From contig NZ_SMKF01000055.1 in NCBI RefSeq assembly GCF_004348325.1, forward strand, positions 1 to 32,107: a DNA stretch of 32,107 nucleotides. Reading direction: 5' to 3'. The DNA comes from Micromonospora sp. KC213 (GTDB lineage: Bacteria; Actinomycetota; Actinomycetes; Mycobacteriales; Micromonosporaceae). Position numbers and translations under genes: made by a program. Below, piece after piece: positions 24,045 to 30,197 of this stretch. How positions within the stretch are numbered: position 1 is the stretch's first letter; each line of letters starts with the position of its first letter. The notes beneath the pieces were generated by a model. That model was given only the letters and a program-made list of their open reading frames with translations, was not told the DNA's origin and did not search any database.

Positions 24045-24517
24045 CGCTCCGGCTCCCCGTCGAGCAGCAGCGCCCCGACCACGGCGTCGGCGATCGTGGC
24101 GGCCTGCGGGGGTGCGACGCCGAGTGCCTCGGCCCGGGCGAGGGCCACCTCCCGCACCCGGGCCAGCTGTTCCCGGCTGAACCCGACCGGCTCCGGTGGG
24201 GCCGGCTCGCGGCGGCGGCGCAGCGCTGCGAACAGGCCCCGGGTGGCACGCCCCCCGAGCTGCTCCAGCTCACCCTCGGCGCCGCGCAGCAGCGCGGCGG
24301 TGACCGACGCGCTGACCAGCGTCACCACCGGTGTGACGGTGGCGACCGCCTCCAGCACCCCGAATCCCAGCCGGCCGCCGTCGATCGAGGCGTCCGCACC
24401 GGTGAGGTAGGGCGCGGCGAGCACGTCGAAGGCGGGCAGTTCCTCGGGGGCGATCCGGGCGACGACGGTACGGGCGAGGGCGGCGGTCCGCTCCAGGTCG
24501 GCGGGTCTGCGTGACAT
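24041..24517 (-). CDS. Conserved hypothetical partner of the M48 protease
   Basis: This 158-residue protein has no motif that I recognise. It has one hydrophobic stretch (AVATVTPVVTLVSASVTAALL, about 60-80), a basic/Pro patch (RRRREPAPPEP) and a helical C-terminal half containing REQLARVREVALARAEALGV. ATG 24517 is set by AAGGAG 5 bases upstream; longer versions to 24553 lack a ribosome site. The 4-base overlap with the protease gene indicates a shared operon and probably a shared role, such as an accessory or regulatory membrane protein. Confidence 0.7.
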   Translation of the reverse strand: MSRRPADLERTAALARTVVARIAPEELPAFDVLAAPYLTGADASIDGGRLGFGVLEAVATVTPVVTLVSASVTAALLRGAEGELEQLGGRATRGLFAALRRRREPAPPEPVGFSREQLARVREVALARAEALGVAPPQAATIADAVVGALLLDGEPER

Positions 24518-24568
24518 GTCTCCTTGGTAGCGATCCCCTGCCAGCGGTGCCACCGTGGGTACTGTCCG

Positions 24569-24835
24569 CTATCCGTCGCCGGCGTGCTCCACGGTGTGCC
24601 GGTGGACGATCAGCTCATCCACCTCCAGCCGGCCGATGTGCAGGTCGCGGAGCACGGCGCGGCGCACGGCCAGCCGGCCGACCGCCAGCACACCGAGCGC
24701 GGTCGCCCCGCCGGCCAGCGCGGAGATCGCCAGCGCGCCGGTGGCGGCGGCGCCGATAGCGCGGGCGCCGGCCGCCACGGCCGAGACGGCTCGGGCATCG
24801 GAGACGACCGCTGTCCGGCGACGCAATGGGCGCAT
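24569..24835 (-). CDS. Small Ala-rich repeat protein
   Basis: This 88-residue protein is built from short repeats of the type A-x-G-A-x-A-I/L, for example ARAIGAAATGALAISALAGG, running to LEVDELIVHRHTVEH. The regular alternation of small and aliphatic residues is like that of pentapeptide/beta-solenoid stacks. The C-terminus is charged. ATG 24835 has GGAG 9 bases upstream. Longer in-frame versions reaching 25597 run antisense through the acetyltransferase gene and are not believable. It follows no clear operon; the protease unit on the same strand starts 52 bases downstream. Similar short Ala-rich proteins occur in actinobacteria without known function. Confidence 0.6.
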   Translation of the reverse strand: MRPLRRRTAVVSDARAVSAVAAGARAIGAAATGALAISALAGGATALGVLAVGRLAVRRAVLRDLHIGRLEVDELIVHRHTVEHAGDG

Positions 24836-24979
24836 GGACCGATTCTCCGGCAGGTAAGCCCGGTCCCGCGGCACGGCAGGCCACCGGTCCACCGGCCGGG
24901 TGACCGGCGACCGGCGCTGCCGTGGGGCGGGCGGTGCGGCCGTGCGGCCAGCGGTCCCGGGATTGTCGGTCCGGGTGCG

Positions 24980-24985
24980 TATCCT
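24980..24985 (+). promoter_or_regulatory. Leaderless -10 box TATCCT
   Basis: TATCCT lies exactly 6 bases before the GTG at 24992, the same hexamer and spacing as before the GT87 gene at 12960. It supports this start and indicates an mRNA without a 5' leader. Confidence 0.55.
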
Positions 24986-24991
24986 GCGCCG

Positions 24992-25495
24992 GTGACCCCC
25001 GACCTGTGCCTGCGTCCGGTGCGCGACGACGATTTGCCCCACTTCTTCGCGCACGAGCAGGATCCGGAGGCCACCTGGATGGCTGCCTTCGGCCCGGCCG
25101 ACCCGGCTGACCGGGCGGCCTTCGACGCGCACTGGGCCCGGATCCGGGCCGACCCGCGCATCGTGCCGCGCACGGTCGTCGTCGGTGGCGAGGTGGTCGG
25201 CCGCGTGGCCGCCTTCCCGGTCGACGAGTGCACCGAGGTCAGTTACTGGATCGACCCACGACGTTGGGGCCGGGGGTACGCCACCGCCGCGCTGGCCGCG
25301 CTGCTGCACGAGCTGCCGCAGCGGCCGGTGTACGCCCGCGCCGCCAAGGACAACCGGGCCTCCCTGGCGGTGTTGCGCAAGTGCGGTTTCGTCGTGGTCG
25401 GCGAGGACGCGGGCTTCGCCCACGGCCGCCGAGCCGAGGTCGAGGAATGGGTGCTCCGGCTGCCCGCCGAGCCGGCTGACCAGGAAAAGCGCTAG
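24992..25495 (+). CDS. GNAT-family N-acetyltransferase
   Basis: This 167-residue GNAT protein resembles the RimJ/RimL subgroup. It begins LCLRPVRDDDLPHFFAHEQDPEATW. The acetyl-CoA-binding loop reads WIDPRRWGRGYATAAL (R/Q-x-x-G-x-G/A pattern), followed by AKDNRASLAVLRKCGF, the typical asparagine/serine helix and beta-7 end. GTG 24992 is supported by the leaderless -10 box; the longer frame to 24524 is mostly antisense to the Ala-rich gene. The acceptor substrate is unknown. Its stop codon TAG is part of the -10 box of the next gene. Confidence 0.88.
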   Translation: MTPDLCLRPVRDDDLPHFFAHEQDPEATWMAAFGPADPADRAAFDAHWARIRADPRIVPRTVVVGGEVVGRVAAFPVDECTEVSYWIDPRRWGRGYATAALAALLHELPQRPVYARAAKDNRASLAVLRKCGFVVVGEDAGFAHGRRAEVEEWVLRLPAEPADQEKR

Positions 25496-25498
25496 TCT
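25493..25498 (+). promoter_or_regulatory. Leaderless -10 box TAGTCT overlapping a stop codon
   Basis: TAGTCT (TANNNT) lies 7 bases before GTG 25506 and includes the TAG stop of the upstream acetyltransferase. The downstream gene would thus have its own leaderless transcript despite the 10-base gap. Confidence 0.5.
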
Positions 25499-25505
25499 CC
25501 CCGAG

Positions 25506-26138
25506 GTGAACTGGCTGGAACTCGTCGGCTGGGCCGGCTCCGCGCTGCTGGTCTGGTCCCTGCTGCAGACCCGCATCCTGCGGCTGCGCGCGCTCAACCT
25601 GGTCGGCTGCCTGATCCTGATCGGCTACAACGCCGCGGTGGCGGTCTGGCCCATGGTCGGCCTCAACGTGGTGCTCGCGGTGATCAACGTGTGGTACCTG
25701 CGGACGATGCTGGCCACGCGGCACGACGAGCAGACCTACCAGGCGGTGGAGGTGGGCGTCGACGACCGGTTCCTCGCGCACACCCTGCGGGTGCACGCCG
25801 CCGACATCGCCCGGTTCAACCCGGACTTCCGCTGGGCGTCGCACGACGCGCAACGCTCGGCGTTCCTGGTGCTCAAGGCCGACGAGGTGGTTGGGGTGGT
25901 GCTGTCGCACGCCGAGGCCGACGGGATCGCCCAGATCGACCTCGACTACGTCACCCCGAGGTTCCGCGACTTCACCCCCGGCGAGTTCGTCTACCGGCGC
26001 AGCAGCCTCTTCACCGAGCGCGGCTTCCGCCGGGTGGTGAGCCCGCCCGGCATGGTCGCCCCCTACTACCACCGGCTCGGCTTCCGCCCGGAGGGCGACG
26101 CGTACGTGCTCGACCTTCCCGCCCCCGCGCCGGCCTGA
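25506..26138 (+). CDS. Membrane protein with C-terminal GNAT-like domain
   Basis: This 210-residue protein has three hydrophobic segments in residues 1-65 (WLELVGWAGSALLVWSLL; ALNLVGCLILIGYNAAVAV; VGLNVVLAVINVWYLRTML), resembling the YgjV-type membrane domain. About 140 soluble residues follow, ending APYYHRLGFRPEGDAYVLDL. That closing pattern, with FLVLKADEVVGVVL and the FxxRGFRRVV segment, looks like a GNAT acetyltransferase fold, though the acetyl-CoA loop is not clear. GTG 25506 is supported by the -10 box. The 10-base gap from the acetyltransferase upstream suggests related function. Activity is unknown; a loss of catalysis cannot be excluded. Confidence 0.72.
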   Translation: MNWLELVGWAGSALLVWSLLQTRILRLRALNLVGCLILIGYNAAVAVWPMVGLNVVLAVINVWYLRTMLATRHDEQTYQAVEVGVDDRFLAHTLRVHAADIARFNPDFRWASHDAQRSAFLVLKADEVVGVVLSHAEADGIAQIDLDYVTPRFRDFTPGEFVYRRSSLFTERGFRRVVSPPGMVAPYYHRLGFRPEGDAYVLDLPAPAPA

Positions 26139-26271
26139 GAGTCATGGGACGGTCGGGAAGGATTCGCCGACCGCCGCACGGGGCACACAGGGCCGTACGT
26201 CGGGTGGGTCTTCCGCCCGGCGGCGTCGGCCGTCCGGCCGGCGTCCCCGGCGGCGAGGGAGAGAACCGGGC

Positions 26272-27594
26272 GTGCAGAGCTACTGGAGCCAAATGGCCCT
26301 GGTCGGAGTCCTGGTCGTCCTGAACGCGATCTTCGCGGGTAGCGAGATGGCGCTGGTGTCGCTGCGGGACAGCCAGGTCCAGCGCCTGGAACGCACCAGC
26401 CGGGCCGGGCGGGTGCTGGCCCGGCTGGCCAAGGACCCCAACCGGTTCCTCGCCACCATCCAGATCGGCATCACCCTGGCCGGCTTCCTGGCCTCGGCCG
26501 CCGCCGCGGTCTCGCTGGCCGAGCCGCTGGTGCCGCTGCTGGGTTTCCTCGGCGGCGCGGCCGAGTCGGTGGCCATCGTGGCGGTCACTCTCGTGCTGAC
26601 CTTCGTCACGCTGGTCTTCGGCGAGCTGGCCCCGAAACGGATCGCCATGCAGTCCGCCGAACGTTGGGCGCTGGTGGTGGCCCGCCCACTGGACCTGCTG
26701 GCGACCGTCTCCCGCCCCGCCGTCTGGGCGCTGGGCGCCACCAGCGACCTGGTGGTACGCCTGTGCGGGTTGAACCCGAGGCACGAGCCCGACGAGATCG
26801 GCCCGGACGAGCTGCGCGACATCGTCGCCGGCAACCACGGGTTCACCAAGGAGCAGCGCACCATCATCGCCGGTGCCGTGGAGATCGCCGACCGGCAGCT
26901 GAAGGCGGTGCTCGTACCCCGGTTGCAGGTCTTCACCCTCGACAGCGGGACCACCGCGGAGGCCGCCCGGCTACTGCTGGCCGCCACCGGCCACTCCCGG
27001 GCCCCGGTGGTCCGCCACGGTGGCCTGGACGACGCCGTCGGCGTGCTCCACCTGCGTGACCTGGTCGGCGTACCCGACGAGCGACTCGTCGACGAGGTCG
27101 CCCGCCCGCCGATGCTGCTGCCCGACTCGCTGCCCGTGATGGACGCGCTGCGCCAGTTCAAGGCCGAACGCCAGCACATCGCCCTGGTGGTCGACGAGCG
27201 CGGCGCGGTCGACGGGATCGTCACCCTGGAGGACATCCTGGAGGAGATCGTCGGCGAGATCTACGACGAGACGGACCGGGACGTGCACGGCGTACACACC
27301 GAGGCCGACGGGGCGCTGCTGGTGCCCGGCACGTTCCCCGTGCACGACCTGTCCGACCTCGGCGTCGAGGTTCCCGGTCGGCCGCCCGGTGACTACACCA
27401 CCGTCGCCGGGATGCTGCTGAGCTGCCTCGGGCACATTCCCAGCGTGGCGGGGGAGCAGGTCACCATGGACGGCTGGCAACTGGAGGTGGCCGCCATCGA
27501 TCAGCGGGCCATCACCCGGGTACGGCTGCGCCGAGCCGCGCCGGTCGCGGATGCCCCGGACGCGGAACCGGTCCTCGACGAGGCCCACCGCTGA
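26272..27594 (+). CDS. CNNM/CorC-type membrane protein (HlyC/CorC family)
   Basis: This 440-residue protein of the DUF21-CBS-CorC type is related to CNNM and bacterial CorB/CorC Mg2+ exporters, and is often mis-named hemolysin. The DUF21 transmembrane domain (about 1-185) contains GSEMALVSLRDSQVQRL, IQIGITLAGFLASAAAA and FGELAPKRIA. A CBS pair (about 205-330) begins with VLVPRLQVFTL and includes HIALVVDERGAVDGIVTLEDILEEIVGEIYDE. A CorC/HlyC C-terminal domain (about 345-425) follows. GTG 26272 has GGGAGAG 8-14 bases upstream. The gene converges with the Nramp-like operon, which makes a shared role in divalent-metal balance plausible (inference). Confidence 0.92.
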   Translation: MQSYWSQMALVGVLVVLNAIFAGSEMALVSLRDSQVQRLERTSRAGRVLARLAKDPNRFLATIQIGITLAGFLASAAAAVSLAEPLVPLLGFLGGAAESVAIVAVTLVLTFVTLVFGELAPKRIAMQSAERWALVVARPLDLLATVSRPAVWALGATSDLVVRLCGLNPRHEPDEIGPDELRDIVAGNHGFTKEQRTIIAGAVEIADRQLKAVLVPRLQVFTLDSGTTAEAARLLLAATGHSRAPVVRHGGLDDAVGVLHLRDLVGVPDERLVDEVARPPMLLPDSLPVMDALRQFKAERQHIALVVDERGAVDGIVTLEDILEEIVGEIYDETDRDVHGVHTEADGALLVPGTFPVHDLSDLGVEVPGRPPGDYTTVAGMLLSCLGHIPSVAGEQVTMDGWQLEVAAIDQRAITRVRLRRAAPVADAPDAEPVLDEAHR

Positions 27595-27648
27595 CCAGCG
27601 CCATAGCCGGTGGGCGGTGCCGCTCGGCCGCCCGGTGGCCTGTGCCGC

Positions 27649-27960
27649 TCAGCCGGCCGGCGGGCCGAACGGGAAATCGGGCACCGGCGGCAGTAGCTGT
27701 ACCTGGTCCGCGGGAAGCTGCCGGGTGCTGCGACTCAACGCCCGAGCCACCAGACGGATCGCCCACGGGCCCGACGGGTGGCGCTCTGCCCCGATCAGCC
27801 GCCCCACCAGGCGACCCCACCAGCGCCCGGTGACGATCACGTCGGTCAGCCGCAGCCGACCGTCCGGGTAGCTGCCCCGCACCACCACGTCCACCACCCG
27901 GCCGAGCCGCCGCCCGTGCAGGTCGTATGCCACCCGGCCGAGCAGGTCACCCGCTCGCAC
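27649..27960 (-). CDS. PRC-barrel-like protein, third gene of the Nramp operon
   Basis: This 103-residue protein begins VRAGDLLGRVAYDLHGRRLGRVVDVVV, the GxxV-x-D-x-x-G-x-x-L/V-G-x-V-x-D pattern of PRC-barrel domains, followed by LTDVIVTGRWWGRLVGRLIG. The C-terminal 20 residues are Pro-rich. The GTG start at 27960 overlaps the previous gene by 14 bp, so it is almost certainly cotranscribed and coupled. PRC-barrels are known as ligand or protein-binding beta-barrels in RNA processing, photosynthetic and MgtE-associated proteins. Here it most likely serves the transporter (inference). Confidence 0.7.
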   Translation of the reverse strand: MRAGDLLGRVAYDLHGRRLGRVVDVVVRGSYPDGRLRLTDVIVTGRWWGRLVGRLIGAERHPSGPWAIRLVARALSRSTRQLPADQVQLLPPVPDFPFGPPAG

Positions 27961-28327
27961 GGCCCGCCCCCGGAATGCGGTCGATCAGGTGCCGGCGCAG
28001 CCACACCTCCACCGGCGGGGGCGGCAGTCCGTCGGCGCGGCAGCGTAGTCGCACCGCGCTGTCCACCTGCGCCACCAGGGTCATCGGCAGGCGCAGCGGT
28101 GGTGCCGGCCGGTGCTCGCTGAACCGGTCCGCGACCGTCACCAGCAGCCGGCCGACCCGACCGCCGATCCGCCGACCGAGCGCGTGCTGGCCACTGAGCA
28201 GGTACGCCACGTACGGGTAACCCTCGTCGTCGATGGCGAACTCCACATCGTCGACCTTGCCGACCAGTCGTCCGGCGACGTCGACGATCTGCCGGTCCAG
28301 CAGCTGCCGGCCGAGCTGGATCCTCAT
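27947..28327 (-). CDS. PRC-barrel-domain protein, second gene of the Nramp operon
   Basis: This 126-residue protein has a PRC-barrel in its N-terminal half: LGRQLLDRQIVDVAGRLVGKVDDVEFAIDDEGYPYVAYLLSG-like strands (about 5-48). The rest (about 50-120) has LGRRIGGRVGRLLVTVADRF and a Pro-rich stretch. It resembles the N-terminal PRC part of actinobacterial MgtE-N/CBS/PRC proteins, without the MgtE and CBS parts. ATG 28327 overlaps the transporter stop (ATGA). A longer frame in the same phase (to 30118) is antisense to nothing coherent and crosses the transporter, so it is rejected. Confidence 0.72.
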   Translation of the reverse strand: MRIQLGRQLLDRQIVDVAGRLVGKVDDVEFAIDDEGYPYVAYLLSGQHALGRRIGGRVGRLLVTVADRFSEHRPAPPLRLPMTLVAQVDSAVRLRCRADGLPPPPVEVWLRRHLIDRIPGAGRASG

Positions 28328-29550
28328 CGCCCCGTCCCGGTGGTCACCGCGAGCGGGATCGCGGCGACCGCCGCGGCCACGATCACCACGAGGAAGACCG
28401 CGCCGAGCAGGTTGGCGGTCCGCCCGTTGACCCGGTCGCCCAGGTACGTGCGGTCGTTGGCCACGATCAGGATCGGCAGGTACGTCAGCGGCAGCGCCAC
28501 CGCGCTGGCCACCAGCATGTGCTCGGTGAGCCGCACCGGGTCGACGGTGGTGCACAGCACCAGCATCCCGATCAGCACGCTGACCAGCAGTACGGTGTGG
28601 AAACGGGCCGCCTCGCGGGGACTGACCCGCTTGCCCCACTGCCAGCCGAAGTACTGTGCCGCCGCGTACGCCGCCGACAAGCCGGTTTCCAGGGCGGCAC
28701 CGAACGTCACGGCGAAGAACGCCAGCGCCGCGATCGCCAGTCCCACCCCGCCGAACGCCAGCACCACCGGCGCGGCGACCTCGTGGAGGGTCGACACGGA
28801 CGCGCCGGTCGGGTGCAGCACCACCGCGGCCGTCGCCACCAGCGACAGCGCGAGGAACCCGCCGACCGGAAACCCCACCAGCACGCTCGACCGGGCGTCG
28901 GCCAGGTCGGCGGCGCTCCACCGTTCCTCCACCCCGCCGGAGGAGAAGAAGAACACCTCGTACGGGCTGACCGTGGAGGCGAACAACGCCACCGCCACGA
29001 ACCAGTACGCCACCCAGCCCTGCCCGTACGCCTCGGGGCGCAGCGCCCCGCGAGCCAGGGCCGCCCAGTCGGTGGGCAGCCAGAACAGCGCCACCGCGAA
29101 GATCACCAGGGTCAGCCCGGCCAGTCCGAACACCCGCTCCATCAGCTGAAACCGCATCCGCCACAGCACCAGCCACACCGCGAACGCCGCCACCGGCACC
29201 CACAGCAGGTAACTCACCCGGGAGGCCAGCTGCAGGGCCAGCGCGACGCCGCCCAGTTCCGCCGCCAGGGTCAGCACCGTGACCAGGTACGAGGCGGCCA
29301 GGTTCAGCAGCGCGACCCGGGGCCCGAGCCGTTCCCGGACCAGGTCGAACACCGCCCGGCCGCTCGCCGCCGCGATCCGGCCGGCCATGTCCGCGTACGC
29401 GCAGATGCCGACCACCCCGAGCAGCAGCACCCAGGCGTGGCCCATGCCGAACCGGGCGCCGGCCTGGCTCGCCGCCACCAGGTCGCCGATGTCGACGAAA
29501 CCTCCGACCGCCGAGAGCACGCCGAGCGTGGCGGCGAGGAGCTTCCTCAC
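28324..29550 (-). CDS. Nramp-family-like divalent metal transporter with altered metal-site motifs
   Basis: This 408-residue, roughly 11-helix transporter keeps the Nramp order: a TM1 motif in AVGGFVDIGDLVAASQAGARFG and a TM6 motif in ASTVSPYEVFFFSSGG. The canonical DPGN is D20-I-G-D23, and the canonical MPH-N of TM6 is S195-P-Y-E198. The coordinating Asp is kept; the Met, His and Asn positions are changed, so true Mn/Fe selectivity is doubtful. Nramp-related Mg transporters also lack the Met (known). GTG 29550 is the operon start. Palindromes at 29569-29586 and 29610-29621, with TATGGT (29589-29584), make up the likely promoter/operator. Two PRC-barrel-like genes follow by overlaps. Confidence 0.8.
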   Translation of the reverse strand: MRKLLAATLGVLSAVGGFVDIGDLVAASQAGARFGMGHAWVLLLGVVGICAYADMAGRIAAASGRAVFDLVRERLGPRVALLNLAASYLVTVLTLAAELGGVALALQLASRVSYLLWVPVAAFAVWLVLWRMRFQLMERVFGLAGLTLVIFAVALFWLPTDWAALARGALRPEAYGQGWVAYWFVAVALFASTVSPYEVFFFSSGGVEERWSAADLADARSSVLVGFPVGGFLALSLVATAAVVLHPTGASVSTLHEVAAPVVLAFGGVGLAIAALAFFAVTFGAALETGLSAAYAAAQYFGWQWGKRVSPREAARFHTVLLVSVLIGMLVLCTTVDPVRLTEHMLVASAVALPLTYLPILIVANDRTYLGDRVNGRTANLLGAVFLVVIVAAAVAAIPLAVTTGTGR

Positions 29551-29568
29551 CTCGGGTACGGGTCGACC

Positions 29569-29586
29569 GGTCGCATCGATGCGACC
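29569..29586. promoter_or_regulatory. 18-bp perfect palindrome upstream of the Nramp-like operon
   Basis: GGTCGCATCGATGCGACC is fully self-complementary, 18 bases before the transporter GTG, and overlaps the 3' end of the candidate -10 TATGGT (29589-29584, minus strand). A second palindrome, CCGGTAAACCGG, lies at 29610-29621. Neither matches the Fur, Zur, MntR or DtxR consensus sequences that I know, so the regulator is unassigned. Confidence 0.65.
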
Positions 29587-29709
29587 ATATCCGCTTCACC
29601 AGTATTTTTCCGGTAAACCGGTCAGTTGGCGGCTCCGCCACCCGCCATCCCGATCTCCTTGACCGGCGCTGCGTCGCCGGCGACGGCGCGGGCGACCGAG
29701 CCGGTTCGG

Positions 29710-30102
29710 TCAGCTCTCGGAGAGGTTCTGCAACCGCACCTGGCCCCGGGAGACCAACCGCCCCGCGGCGTCGGTGATCTCCACCTGCCACAGCTGCTGG
29801 CTGCGTCCCCGGTGGACGGGTGTCCCGACGGCGGTCAGCTCCCCGTCGCGGACCGCCCGCAGGAAGTCCGTCTGGTTGGAGACGCCCACCACCCGTCCGC
29901 GCCCGCCGAGCCAGATCGTCCCCCCGACGCTGGCCGCCGTCTCCACCACCGCGCAGTACACCCCGCCGTGCTGGATGCCGAACGGCTGGTGCAGCTCGGG
30001 GCGTACCGTCCAGCGGATCACCACCCGGTCGGCGCCGACCTCGTCGAACGTCAACCCGAGCAGGCCGGCCAGGCCGCCCGTGATGTTCGGCGTCTCCTCC
30101 AC
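29710..30102 (-). CDS. PaaI-family hotdog-fold thioesterase
   Basis: This 130-residue acyl-CoA thioesterase of the hotdog fold has the family's core HGGVYCAVVETAASVGGTIW (about 45-65), QPFGIQHGG just before it, and VVGVSNQTDFLRAVRDGEL with the usual strand 3-4 pattern. The GTG at 30102 is chosen for the GGAGGT 9 bases upstream. Upstream extension to 30357 would overlap the divergent tyrS and lacks conserved residues. It is monocistronic and divergent from tyrS, with a 95-bp gap for both promoters. The substrate is unknown; relatives hydrolyse phenylacetyl- or hydroxybenzoyl-CoA-like esters. Confidence 0.87.
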   Translation of the reverse strand: MEETPNITGGLAGLLGLTFDEVGADRVVIRWTVRPELHQPFGIQHGGVYCAVVETAASVGGTIWLGGRGRVVGVSNQTDFLRAVRDGELTAVGTPVHRGRSQQLWQVEITDAAGRLVSRGQVRLQNLSES

Positions 30103-30197
30103 GACTCCGTACCTCCATGTCTCAGCGGAAGGGCAGCCTAACGGCCCGGTATCGGCCAAACCCGGTACGCCCCGGCCTGCGGCATGGGGGAGAATCG

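Noticed and set aside
27612..27633. Terminator between the CorC-type gene and the Nramp operon
   Set aside because: GGGCGG/CCGCCC gives only a 6-bp stem with a 10-base loop, not distinguishable from chance in this base composition.
30103..30197. T-box riboswitch before tyrS
   Set aside because: The gap to the divergent gene is 95 bp, too short for a T-box, and no T-box consensus or specifier hairpin is visible.
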